A stretch of 64,000 nucleotides of DNA from assembly GCA_039111475.1 (NCBI GenBank), contig JBCCIP010000007.1:79917-143916 (forward strand), in the 5' to 3' direction. The notes beneath the pieces were generated by a model. That model was not told the DNA's origin. It ran no database searches and worked only from the letters and a program-made list of their open reading frames with translations. Position 1 is the first letter of the stretch. Each line of letters opens with the position of its first letter. A program made the translations under genes and the position numbers. Shown here piece after piece: positions 31,651-41,117 of the stretch. Origin of the DNA: JAUIET01 sp039111475. GTDB lineage: Bacteria; Pseudomonadota; Gammaproteobacteria; Pseudomonadales; JAUIET01.

Positions 31651-33483
31651 CTACTCCACAGTAACAGACTTGGCCAGATTCCGCGGTTGGTCCACATCAG
31701 TGCCCTTAATGATCGCCACATGATAACTAAGCAGCTGAAGAGGAATCGTATACACAATAGGTGCAATCAAAGGATCACAATGCGGCACCTGCAACACCTT
31801 CATAGTGTGATCGCTCTTGAACGCTGCGTCCTTGTCCGCAAACACATACATCAAGCCGCCACGGGCGCGTACTTCTTCCACGTTGGATTTCAGTTTTTCA
31901 ACCAACTCATTGTTGGGTGCCACCACAATCACAGGCATGTCGGCGTCAATCAACGCCAGGGGGCCGTGTTTCAGTTCGCCTGCAGCATACGCTTCCGCAT
32001 GTATGTAGGAAATTTCTTTAAGCTTTAGCGCTCCTTCCATGGCAATCGGGTATTGGTCGCCGCGACCAAGAAACAGGCTGTGCTGCTTGTCAGCAAAGTC
32101 TTCAGCCAGGTCTTGAATGGCTTCATCCATTGTCAGTGCTTGTTCTATTTTAGACGGCAGACTTTGCAAGGCCAATGCTACAGATTGCTCTTGCATGTCG
32201 TTCATACCTTTATGGCGGCCAATGGCCACGCCCAGCATCATCAATGCAACCAGTTGCACAGTGAAGGCCTTGGTAGAAGCCACGCCAATTTCAGCGCCCG
32301 CTTTCATCATGTACGTCATGTCAGATTCGCGCGTGAGCGAGGAGCCAGGTACGTTGCAAATAGTCAGGCTGGCCGCATAGCCCTGGTCTTTGGCCAGGCG
32401 AAGTGCGGCGAGTGTGTCTGCGGTTTCACCGGACTGCGAGATAGTCACCACCAAGCTGTTGGGTCGCACAAAAGAATGCCGGTAACGGTATTCCGAGGCT
32501 ATCTCTACGTTGCAGCTTACATTGGCGAAGCTTTCAAACCAGTAGCGGGCGGTCATGGCAGAGTGGTAGCTGGTACCACACGCAATGATTTGTATGTGCT
32601 CAATAGTAGGTAGAAGCGTGGCGGCGTGTTCGCCAAAGGCGCTGTCTTGCACTTTGCCGTTTATGATACGGTTTTCCAGCGTGTTTTGTATTGCCAGTGG
32701 TTGCTCGAAAATTTCTTTCAGCATGTAGTGGCGAAACTTGCCTTTGCCGCCAGCGTCGTGATCTATGTCTGATTCGCGTATTTCGCGTTGTACTTCATTG
32801 CCCTCATCGTCAAAGATTTTCACGTGGCGGCGGGTCACTTCGGCAACGTCGCCTTCTTCCAGGAATGAAAAACGGCGGGTTACCGGCAACAATGCCAATT
32901 GGTCAGACGCTACAAAATTTTCACCAATACCGTAGCCTACTACCAGTGGGCTACCAGAGCGGGCAACCACCAATCTTTCGGGTTGGGCTTTGTCCATTAC
33001 TACAGTGCCATAAGCGCCTTCGAGTTGCTTCGCGGTTTTTTGTACGGCCTCGAGCAGGCTGCTTGATGATTGCAGTTCGCTTTCAATCAAGTGAGCGATT
33101 ACTTCGCTGTCGGTTTCAGTTACGAACTCATAGCCGCGCTCGATAAGGCGTGCGCGCAGCTCTTCGTGATTTTCAATAATACCGTTGTGCACAATAACGA
33201 TTTTGTCGCTGGAAGTGTGCGGGTGTGCATTGGTTTCATTGGGTTGGCCGTGTGTGGCCCAGCGGGTGTGTGCTATGCCGGTACCACCAGGCACTCCGTC
33301 TTGTTCAACGGCGTCTACCAGTGATTTCACTTTGCCCACACGGCGCACGCGGTGCAGCTCGCCTTTGTTGTCTACAACCGCAAGACCTGCTGAGTCGTAA
33401 CCACGGTACTCAAGGCGTTGCAGCCCCAGCAGCAGTAATTCCGATACGTCGCGTTGAGCTACTGCGCCCACAATTCCACACAT
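31651..33483 (-). CDS. glmS: Glutamine-fructose-6-phosphate aminotransferase (isomerizing)
   Basis: 610 residues, full length. Makes glucosamine-6-phosphate, the first step to UDP-GlcNAc. Cys2 in MCGIVGAVAQ is the glutaminase nucleophile; RWATHG and NGIIENHEELR complete the N-terminal domain. Two SIS domains follow (ACGTSYHSAMTARYW, TISQSGETADTLAALR, GRGDQYPIAMEGALKLKEISYIH) and the usual end RNLAKSVTVE. 3 nt downstream of glmU, one operon. Its 3' end is the classic Tn7 attachment position, but the cassette array, not Tn7, lies beyond. Confidence 0.97.
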   Translation of the reverse strand: MCGIVGAVAQRDVSELLLLGLQRLEYRGYDSAGLAVVDNKGELHRVRRVGKVKSLVDAVEQDGVPGGTGIAHTRWATHGQPNETNAHPHTSSDKIVIVHNGIIENHEELRARLIERGYEFVTETDSEVIAHLIESELQSSSSLLEAVQKTAKQLEGAYGTVVMDKAQPERLVVARSGSPLVVGYGIGENFVASDQLALLPVTRRFSFLEEGDVAEVTRRHVKIFDDEGNEVQREIRESDIDHDAGGKGKFRHYMLKEIFEQPLAIQNTLENRIINGKVQDSAFGEHAATLLPTIEHIQIIACGTSYHSAMTARYWFESFANVSCNVEIASEYRYRHSFVRPNSLVVTISQSGETADTLAALRLAKDQGYAASLTICNVPGSSLTRESDMTYMMKAGAEIGVASTKAFTVQLVALMMLGVAIGRHKGMNDMQEQSVALALQSLPSKIEQALTMDEAIQDLAEDFADKQHSLFLGRGDQYPIAMEGALKLKEISYIHAEAYAAGELKHGPLALIDADMPVIVVAPNNELVEKLKSNVEEVRARGGLMYVFADKDAAFKSDHTMKVLQVPHCDPLIAPIVYTIPLQLLSYHVAIIKGTDVDQPRNLAKSVTVE

Positions 33484-33486
33484 ACT

Positions 33487-34848
33487 CTAGTCCTTGCTTG
33501 GCCGCTTCCAGCCATCGATATTGCGTTGCTTGCCACGGCCTACGGCCAATTGGTCGGTTTCAATTTTTTTGGTAATGGTCGAGCCTGCCCCTACGAAGCC
33601 ACCTGCCTCAATATCTAACGGTGCAACCAAGGTGCTATTGGAGCCCACGAACACATTGTCGCCCATGGTTGTTTTCGATTTATTTGCACCGTCATAGTTG
33701 CAGGTGATTGTGCCCGCGCCTATGTTGCAGTTTTCGCCTATCTCGGCATCACCCACGTACGACAGGTGGTTTACTTTACTACCAGGCCCTAATTCGGATT
33801 TTTTCATTTCAACGAAATTGCCTACTTTTGCACCGGGCTTTAACACACTGCCAGGTCGCAGGCGCGCAAACGGGCCTACAATACAGTCGCTTTCAACAAC
33901 GGCGTCTTCCAACACGCTGTTGGCTTTAATTTCTACGCCATCGCCTAAACGCGAATTACTGACCACACAGTTCGGGCCAATGCTAACGTTTGATCCAATC
34001 TCTACACTGCCTTCAAAAACACAGTTCACGTCGACCGTACTGTCTTGGCCATGGCTTAATACACCACGCAAGTCAAACCGGGCGGGGTCCATTATGGCCA
34101 GGCCATCGGCCAACAAGGCTTGGGCTTGTTGGCTTTGATACACGCGCTCTAGGGCTATCAGTTGTGCGCGGCTGTTTACGCCTTCCACTTCGCTATAATC
34201 GTCAGGGTGCACGGCTTTTACGCCGGCGCCACTTTCGGCGGCCATTGCAATCAGGTCTGTCAGGTAATATTCGCCCTGGGCGTTATCACTTGAGAGTTTT
34301 GGTAACCACTCTTTTAGACGCGCCGTGGGCAAGGCCATAAAGCCGGTGTTAATTTCCTGAACCTTGAGCTGCTCCGGGCTAGCGTCTTTTTGTTCTACAT
34401 TGGCAATCACCTGGTCTTGCTCGTCTCGAATGATGCGCCCATAACCCATGGGGTTATCAAAAATAGCGGTGAGCAAACCCATGCTGCCGTCAGCAGTTTG
34501 TTCCAGCAGTTTTTGTAATGTGCTGGCTTTTATCAAAGGCACGTCGCCATACAGAATGATACTGATGCTGTCGTCTCGTAAATTGGGAACCGCTTGTTGC
34601 ACGGCATGGCCTGTGCCCAGTTGCTCTTCCTGCAGGGAAAATTGAATATCACCGGCGTTGTCCAGTGCTTGAACTTGTTCTGCGCCATGCCCCACCACTA
34701 TGTTCAGTTGCGCATTGTTTAGCTCTCGGGCCGTGTTGATCACGTGCGCCAGCATGGCTTTGCCGGCAATGGGATGAAGTACTTTGGGTAACGCAGAGCG
34801 CATGCGCGTGCCTTGGCCGGCGGCAAGAATAATGACGTCTACGTTCAA
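33487..34848 (-). CDS. glmU: Bifunctional UDP-GlcNAc pyrophosphorylase/GlcN-1-P acetyltransferase
   Basis: About 453 residues. Uridylyltransferase domain: VIILAAGQGTRMRSALPKVLHPIAGK, LYGDVPLI. Left-handed beta-helix acetyltransferase domain: hexapeptide repeats from about residue 250, with RPGSVLKPGAKVGNFVEMKKS and NCNIGAGTITCNYDGANKSKT. Makes UDP-GlcNAc from GlcN-1-P. The start is uncertain: GTG at 34902 gives 18 extra residues but sits on a TATATAGT box, while TTG at 34848 has GGAG 9 nt upstream and gives the normal N terminus. Confidence 0.95.
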   Translation of the reverse strand: MNVDVIILAAGQGTRMRSALPKVLHPIAGKAMLAHVINTARELNNAQLNIVVGHGAEQVQALDNAGDIQFSLQEEQLGTGHAVQQAVPNLRDDSISIILYGDVPLIKASTLQKLLEQTADGSMGLLTAIFDNPMGYGRIIRDEQDQVIANVEQKDASPEQLKVQEINTGFMALPTARLKEWLPKLSSDNAQGEYYLTDLIAMAAESGAGVKAVHPDDYSEVEGVNSRAQLIALERVYQSQQAQALLADGLAIMDPARFDLRGVLSHGQDSTVDVNCVFEGSVEIGSNVSIGPNCVVSNSRLGDGVEIKANSVLEDAVVESDCIVGPFARLRPGSVLKPGAKVGNFVEMKKSELGPGSKVNHLSYVGDAEIGENCNIGAGTITCNYDGANKSKTTMGDNVFVGSNSTLVAPLDIEAGGFVGAGSTITKKIETDQLAVGRGKQRNIDGWKRPSKD

Positions 34849-35151
34849 GGTGTCTGGCTCCAGCGTCAGTGTGGGGGGTAGGCTGTTAAGTGATTGAATC
34901 ACTATATAAAATTTAGCATAAATGGGATGTTTTCATAGTCTCCCTTTGTCGCTTGATAGCGTGAATAGTCTCGTAGAAATTTTCGACCGCTTGTCGGTTT
35001 ATTGAGCATTGCGGATAAACACTGAACGGAATAACAGGGTTGGGCTGACGCATACCCTCTTTCGGCCTGCCCCCGCTGTCCCGTCTAACTTCCACATCTG
35101 CATTGTTAGCTGTAAAGTGGTGAGAAAAAGAACACTGGCGAGAGTTGTCCC

Positions 35152-38100
35152 ATGTCTACCGGTCTCGATGGTCACGCATTAGTCATTGGCGTCGATGCCT
35201 ATTCGGGAGGTATCCCACCTCTGCAAAGCGCTAAAAATGATGCGTCAGCAATTGCCAGGCTGTTGCAGGCTGATCACGATTATCAGGTAAGCCGTCTATT
35301 GGATGATGCGGCTACGCATGAGGCCATAGAAACCTTCCTTGCCAGCACTTTGCCAGCACGCTTATCGGATGACAGTGCATTTATGCTCTACTTTGCCGGG
35401 CACGGTGTTGCCTTAGGCAATGGCAGCGAGGGCCCCAGGGGGTTTTTCCTACCTTACGATTCCGAGATGGGCAATGAAGATTCCTGGTTCTCTATGGACT
35501 GCCTTCGCAGTTTGCTTGAGAAACTGCCCTGCCGGCATTTACTGGTTGTTCTCGACTGCTGTTTTGCCGGTTCTTTTCGGTGGGCATCAAGCCGTGAGGT
35601 GTATTTTGACTCCGGTTGTCTGTACGACAGCCAGTATGAACGCTATGTGAAGGGCGATGCATGGCAAGCGCTGACGTCGGCGTCGCATGACGAACGCGCC
35701 GCCGATCTTGCGCCCACCCGTAATGAACCGACAAATACCGCCAATGGTTCCGGGCATTCTCCATTTGCGGCCGCATTGTTAAAAGGCTTGGCGGGCGATG
35801 CAGATTCTTCACGAGCGGGCTACGAACCAGACGGCGTAATAACCGCAACCGAACTTTACCAGTATATTTTTGAAGAGCTGATGCCCGTTGGCGCTGAGCT
35901 TAGTCAAACGCCCGGTATCTGGCCGCTGCGATCAGACAATACCGGCGAGTATATTTTCCTAAGCCCAGCCAGTACGCGCAACACCTTGCCAGACCCACCG
36001 CTTGATGATGGTAACAATCCTTGGCTTGGTCTGAGTACGTATTCGGAAAACGAACATTCTATTTTCTATGGCCGTCAGCGCGTCATTGACGATTTACTCG
36101 AGCGGCTATTGGCCAAGACGCATACACCGCTTGTAACCGTGGTCGGCGCCTCCGGCACCGGAAAATCCAGTGTCGTAAAAGCTGGCGTGTTACCTCTTTT
36201 ACAAAATCCACCAGCCGACCAGATTGAACGTGTGGGGTGCTGGCACATTGTGCATTGCCAACGCCTGCACAGAAACCCCAATCAGCAATTGCAAGTAGCA
36301 CTCACAGAATTACACAGCGCGGCCAATCCTGGTCGCCAGCTGTTGTTGATCGACCAGTTTGAAGAACTGTATACGCTGTGCCCGGATGACGCGCTGCGCA
36401 CAGAGTTTCTTACCGCTCTGCGCGCCGAGCTTGACAGCAATGCGCGACTCACCGTACTGCTTACGCTGCGCTCCGATTTTGAACCACGACCGTCAAAATC
36501 GGCGGCTCTCAACGATGTTTGGGCCATGGCCAGATTTGTTGTACCGTCGTTTTCCAGCGAAGAATTCCGCGATGTGATCGAAGGCCCGGCGGCGGCGAAG
36601 GCGCTGTATTTTGAGCCCACTGCCTTGGTTGGCGAGTTGATGGATGAAGTCATGGCTATGCCGGGTGCATTGCCTCTATTGTCGTTTTCCCTTGCTGAGA
36701 TGTATCGCCAGGCGCAATTGCGGCGCCGCGGCACCGGCGGCACAGACCGCTCGATTACAACAGCAGACTATGAAGCAGCCGGTGGTGTTATCGGAGCATT
36801 ACACAAACGCGCCAGCGCCATCTTTGAACAAGCCAGCAGCGAACCACACCGAAATACCATACGTAAGCTGTTTCTGCGCATGACAACATCAGACGGTGCT
36901 GGCTATACCCGGCGCCGCGTAAGCGAAGCAGAGCTTGAGTTCCCCGACCCCGAAGAAAACGAGCGAATACGCCGTGTTGTTGGCGAGTACATTGAAGGCC
37001 GCTTACTGGTTAAAGATGGACGCTATGTAGAACCTGCGCACGACACGCTTGTGGTGGCGTGGGACAAACTTCAGGACTGGCTTTCCAGCAGCGGGTCACA
37101 GCAGCTGGCAAGATCGCTGTGGTCAGCTGCGCGAGAATGGAACGACAATAAGCACGACAAGAGCTCGGTTGGTCTTCTCTGGCATGATGACCCCAGATTA
37201 CCGCAAGCGCAAACACTGCGCTCCGAGCTCAATTCAATTGAGCAGGCATTTGTTGATGCCAGTGCGAAGAGAAAAAAGCGCAGAAGAAATCAGTTGATAG
37301 GCAGCGTAGCAGCCACCATGGCAGTACTGGCCGCGTCGTCTTTGCTGGCATGGAATCAGAAACTGGAGGCTGACAAATCAGCGGCTCACGCAACAGATCG
37401 CAGCTTGTTTATGCAAGCCGCAGACACAGATAGCACGCTGACGGCCACGCTGTTGATCAGCGAGATCGACAATATTCGCAGCATACCTGAAGCCGTTGGC
37501 AGCTTAAGCGACATTTCTGCCAACCTGGATGTGGGCGGAATACCGATCATCACCATAGAACACCCCGCGATTGCCTCTCATCCCAGGCTTCTGAACTTTG
37601 CTGGCCATCCATACTTCAGCGCAAACGGCGAGACCGTTATTGTGCCGACAAACAATGGGGTGATGCAGTGGCATGTTAAGACTGGAGGTTTGCTGCACCA
37701 CATTAAAGGAACTGAAAACATCGTATTGCCTGGGGCTGTTTCGAATGACGGCACGTTGGCACTAGTACACGGTGAAAACAATTCACTAATTTTACATACA
37801 CTGTTGGGTGACGCCTCTCCCACAACCCTCCCGGGCCACCGAGGTACTATTGAATACGCAGGCTTCACCGCCGATGGTCAAAACGTACTCGCGGTGTCGG
37901 CCAACGAAGCCACTCTGTGGAACACCGAAGGCCAAGTAGTATCAGTAACGATTTGGAGAGGAACCCGCTTTCGATCGGCGGCAACATCTGCAACGGGTGC
38001 ACGTTTTTTTATACACAAAGAGCCCGCAAATATAGCGCATGTCGCAACGTCATCCGGACTATCAATAAGCACGAATAGACGCGGCGTACGTATTACGCGG

Positions 38101-39819
38101 TTGGATGAAGGCAAATACCGCGGAAACGATAGTCGCTATGGTTTTCAAAGCTACACCAACATTTTGAGCGTTTCTGGCGATACCACGCAACAGCTCACCT
38201 GGGATGCCTCTAACAATACGGCCCGCAAACCAGACGTCTATTTAAAGCCCAGCACCAGTGGCGAATTCGTCGCGCACAAGGAAGACTCACGCTGGTTGAT
38301 CTCGCGGGCCGATACAGCCGCAGATGTTGGCAACATTGAATGCCTTGACGAGCGCAGCCATCTATTAGATTTTGGTGTCGTTGATGGTCGCGAGATATAT
38401 GCTATTTGCAAATCAGGGGATTCTCTATGGCTGACCGATGTCAACAACACGGAAATTCGTATTCAACACTACGCTCAGCATCCTTCTGCACATTTCGACA
38501 GGCGCGGGAAAAAATTCCTCATCAAGGATATTAACGACGTACTGGTATTTGACTCAGTTGCTGCCTCTGGCAAAGCGGTTGACGGTGTTCTAGCCCCTGT
38601 TGCTTCCCTACAGCACGATACCGCTGTTCACTTTGCTGCGTTTGATCCACAAGGCGACAGAGTAATCACTTCCAGCGAGAAAATTAGAATCTGGGAATAC
38701 GGCTCCAGGCATAGGCAAACTGTTTTTAGTACTCATTCCAACAGTGTCAACGCTGTTGATTTCAGTCATGATGGTGAATTGGTTGCGAGTAGTGCAGGTA
38801 ATGAGGTATTCATTTCCACATCGTCGAACGGCGCCTTGATCAGAAAAGAAACGTTTGATTCCAGCATAAGATCGATTGAGTTTAGCCCTTCGGAGAGAAC
38901 GCTATTGCTTACTACTGATGAGCACTTGGCGTGGCTGATATCGCTTGATGATACGCAGCGCTTAATTCCTTTGTTAGAAGAAAAGCAAATACAGTCCGCG
39001 ATGTTTGATAGAGACGGTTCGACATTATTGCTTAGAACGAGTGATGGCTTGTTCAGGTGGCAAATCAGCACGTCCGATTACGCTGTTGAAACACTGCCTT
39101 TAAAGGAAAATGAAGCTCTCACAGCGATGTATAACGGTCTTTTCCTCATCCGCAGCGATTACTCGAACATCGCGGTGCTGGATGATCAAGGAAATAGGCT
39201 CACTCCTGCTTTACGTTTATTCCGCTCAGCAGATTGGACCGCTAATGGGCTTCGCGTTGTGCATCTCGAGCCCGGAGACCCTCGCCCAAGACTGAAGACC
39301 CGAGACACTACGGTTATCGTGAGCTACCACGAAAATATTGATGGTCCAATTGATCCAGTATTCACCCGTCAGGGAGACCGGTTCCTGGTTCGCGGTCGAC
39401 ATGACCAACAACTGTTCGACTCGGCCAGCGGGAAGCAGTTAGCCTGGCTTCCCGGTAGCGACGATGTGACCGCCTCGTCTTTTTCTCCGAACGACAATCG
39501 AATTGCCGCTGGTTATGCAGATGGCTCTGTTAAAACCCACGCATTCAGTGCAGAGTTCCGGCAAGCCATTTTACGTGCGCAAACGCGCGAATGTCTCGAC
39601 GAGCAGGTTCGCATTCAGGCGCTCGGAAATTCAGACGAATTGGCGTTTATTGCCAATACGGATGCAGAAACGCTGGGCGAGTTTCTGGAACAACGGCGAC
39701 AGTCTTGTCGAATATGTGTAAACGCTTACTTCACGGATCTGGGTGACTCTCCCGAATTCCTTCCAGCTACGTATCTTGAACCGTTTAGAAAGTACAAACG
39801 TTGCATGCAGGATAGTTAG
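35152..39819 (+). CDS. Caspase-like protease fused to STAND ATPase and WD40 repeats
   Basis: 1555 residues. Residues 5-270: peptidase C14 (metacaspase/caspase) domain with catalytic His84 in LYFAGHGVAL and Cys136/137 in VVLDCCFAGS. Residues 290-690: STAND-type P-loop ATPase with FYGRQRVIDDLL, Walker A GASGTGKSS at 332-340, Walker B LLLIDQFEELY near 397-407, and ARFVVPSFSSEEF/ PGALPLLSFSLAEMY helical motifs of the nSTAND1 type. About 713-735: one transmembrane helix. About 780-1490: degenerate WD40-like propeller repeats (VNAVDFSHDGELVASSAG, SFSPNDNRIAAGYADGS). Such fusions are thought to act as sensors whose ATPase-driven assembly activates the protease. No substrate or partner gene lies nearby. 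Confidence 0.9.
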   Translation: MSTGLDGHALVIGVDAYSGGIPPLQSAKNDASAIARLLQADHDYQVSRLLDDAATHEAIETFLASTLPARLSDDSAFMLYFAGHGVALGNGSEGPRGFFLPYDSEMGNEDSWFSMDCLRSLLEKLPCRHLLVVLDCCFAGSFRWASSREVYFDSGCLYDSQYERYVKGDAWQALTSASHDERAADLAPTRNEPTNTANGSGHSPFAAALLKGLAGDADSSRAGYEPDGVITATELYQYIFEELMPVGAELSQTPGIWPLRSDNTGEYIFLSPASTRNTLPDPPLDDGNNPWLGLSTYSENEHSIFYGRQRVIDDLLERLLAKTHTPLVTVVGASGTGKSSVVKAGVLPLLQNPPADQIERVGCWHIVHCQRLHRNPNQQLQVALTELHSAANPGRQLLLIDQFEELYTLCPDDALRTEFLTALRAELDSNARLTVLLTLRSDFEPRPSKSAALNDVWAMARFVVPSFSSEEFRDVIEGPAAAKALYFEPTALVGELMDEVMAMPGALPLLSFSLAEMYRQAQLRRRGTGGTDRSITTADYEAAGGVIGALHKRASAIFEQASSEPHRNTIRKLFLRMTTSDGAGYTRRRVSEAELEFPDPEENERIRRVVGEYIEGRLLVKDGRYVEPAHDTLVVAWDKLQDWLSSSGSQQLARSLWSAAREWNDNKHDKSSVGLLWHDDPRLPQAQTLRSELNSIEQAFVDASAKRKKRRRNQLIGSVAATMAVLAASSLLAWNQKLEADKSAAHATDRSLFMQAADTDSTLTATLLISEIDNIRSIPEAVGSLSDISANLDVGGIPIITIEHPAIASHPRLLNFAGHPYFSANGETVIVPTNNGVMQWHVKTGGLLHHIKGTENIVLPGAVSNDGTLALVHGENNSLILHTLLGDASPTTLPGHRGTIEYAGFTADGQNVLAVSANEATLWNTEGQVVSVTIWRGTRFRSAATSATGARFFIHKEPANIAHVATSSGLSISTNRRGVRITRLDEGKYRGNDSRYGFQSYTNILSVSGDTTQQLTWDASNNTARKPDVYLKPSTSGEFVAHKEDSRWLISRADTAADVGNIECLDERSHLLDFGVVDGREIYAICKSGDSLWLTDVNNTEIRIQHYAQHPSAHFDRRGKKFLIKDINDVLVFDSVAASGKAVDGVLAPVASLQHDTAVHFAAFDPQGDRVITSSEKIRIWEYGSRHRQTVFSTHSNSVNAVDFSHDGELVASSAGNEVFISTSSNGALIRKETFDSSIRSIEFSPSERTLLLTTDEHLAWLISLDDTQRLIPLLEEKQIQSAMFDRDGSTLLLRTSDGLFRWQISTSDYAVETLPLKENEALTAMYNGLFLIRSDYSNIAVLDDQGNRLTPALRLFRSADWTANGLRVVHLEPGDPRPRLKTRDTTVIVSYHENIDGPIDPVFTRQGDRFLVRGRHDQQLFDSASGKQLAWLPGSDDVTASSFSPNDNRIAAGYADGSVKTHAFSAEFRQAILRAQTRECLDEQVRIQALGNSDELAFIANTDAETLGEFLEQRRQSCRICVNAYFTDLGDSPEFLPATYLEPFRKYKRCMQDS

Positions 39820-41039
39820 TGAACGTGTGTCGACGGTGGGTGGCCATGCAATCGGGGCAGGCCGCGAGAGTATCTACGCCCGTTCAGCAGAGCCCCTATG
39901 GCGGAATTACGCACAAAAATGTCATAGGTCCAAACACTGATCGCCAATGTACCCAGGCTAACGATTAAAAACTTGAGCTCCGCAGCGATTGCCCAGCTGT
40001 GCATAGGCCATGCAAGAAAAATAAGCACCGGCTGGTGAAGCATGAAGATCCAGTACGAGGCGTCGCTGAAATATCGCACCCTTGGCCGATAATGGTTGTA
40101 ATAACGGTGAAACAAGCCGGTAAAACCGGCAATGAAAAACGCTACTGCAAGCCCATTGCCAAACGCCAGTATTGGATGCAGCCTGACGTACGCCGGGCCA
40201 TCAGGCTCGCCTTGATTTAAGAATGCGTAAAGCGCTGCACAGAAACACAGCATTGCGGCGCCCAAGTATTTCCAGCATCTATTCGCCAATACGTCCAAAC
40301 ACGATTGGCGGAAATACAGCAACCAACCGGTTAGAAAACATAAACCGAAAGTTAGAACGGCAGGCACATAAGGGATAAACCAAGGCGCTCCATTCACCCT
40401 GCCGAAGTAGCGCGGTAAGGCGATCCAGCCAATCAACAAGCCCAATACAATCACGTAGCCAACGCCTTCGCCTTGCAGCTTATTGCCTAATACGGTTGCT
40501 CTTTGCTTAATGCTGCTCGGAGCGCCTTGCCAGGCGTAAGCAATCGCCGCCGTAATCAATAACAACATCATAAGGTAGTACAGAAACCAGAGATGGTGCG
40601 TGTTGTCCCACAAAGCGCGCGGGTTCGACAAGTAGCTGGCATCCATTCCCAAAGAGCCTGTGGCGCTCAGTTGCGAGCTGGCTATCCACTGCACACCCAG
40701 AATCAGAGACAGCGGTGGTAAAAATATCAGAAAAGGCAGGGCGATACGCATGACCCGCTGTGTAAGCATGCCGTTCAAGCCATAGCGCACCAGCAACATT
40801 GCGGTAAAGAAACCGGAGAGAGTAAAAAACACCGGCATTCGAAAAGTGTTGATAAAGATCAGTACGCCGTCCATGGTCATGGACATGACTGGGTCCCGGT
40901 AGTAATCAAACCCCAAATGCATGGTCATGTACATTTGCGCGCCGTGCAGCACAATGCCCAGGGTCATCATCAAAGCGCGCAGAAAGTCCAGCCCGTGAAG
41001 CCGGGTGTTGATGTTGCTAGCGCTTGTGTTGGAAGCCAT
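39816..41039 (-). CDS. Acyltransferase family 3 (OpgC/MdoC-like) membrane protein
   Basis: 407 residues with about ten hydrophobic helices. RLHGLDFLRALMMTLGIVLHGAQMY carries the conserved LDxLRA and the catalytic-region His of acyltransferase-3 proteins; FTLSGFFTAMLLVRYG follows. The PVLIFLAW/ASYWIFMLHQP end resembles OpgC, the succinyl transferase of osmoregulated periplasmic glucans. Transfers acyl groups to carbohydrate at the cytoplasmic membrane. Ends overlap the caspase gene by 4 nt in tail-to-tail orientation. Confidence 0.8.
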   Translation of the reverse strand: MASNTSASNINTRLHGLDFLRALMMTLGIVLHGAQMYMTMHLGFDYYRDPVMSMTMDGVLIFINTFRMPVFFTLSGFFTAMLLVRYGLNGMLTQRVMRIALPFLIFLPPLSLILGVQWIASSQLSATGSLGMDASYLSNPRALWDNTHHLWFLYYLMMLLLITAAIAYAWQGAPSSIKQRATVLGNKLQGEGVGYVIVLGLLIGWIALPRYFGRVNGAPWFIPYVPAVLTFGLCFLTGWLLYFRQSCLDVLANRCWKYLGAAMLCFCAALYAFLNQGEPDGPAYVRLHPILAFGNGLAVAFFIAGFTGLFHRYYNHYRPRVRYFSDASYWIFMLHQPVLIFLAWPMHSWAIAAELKFLIVSLGTLAISVWTYDIFVRNSAIGALLNGRRYSRGLPRLHGHPPSTHVH

Positions 41040-41117
41040 GCAGCTCGCTGTTGTTACTTAATTGTATTCGGTGATAATACGCTTGTTCTTATTCGAGCGG
41101 CTTGCCGAAAACGCCAC

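Noticed and set aside
31640..31660. Tn7 insertion at the glmS 3' end
   Set aside because: The attTn7 position is present, but no Tn7 end repeats or tnsABCDE genes follow; the neighbour is an integron cassette array.
40917..41117. N-terminal extension of the MMPL transporter
   Set aside because: This part is antisense to the acyltransferase gene and unlike any MMPL N terminus; GTG at 41118 gives a normal start.
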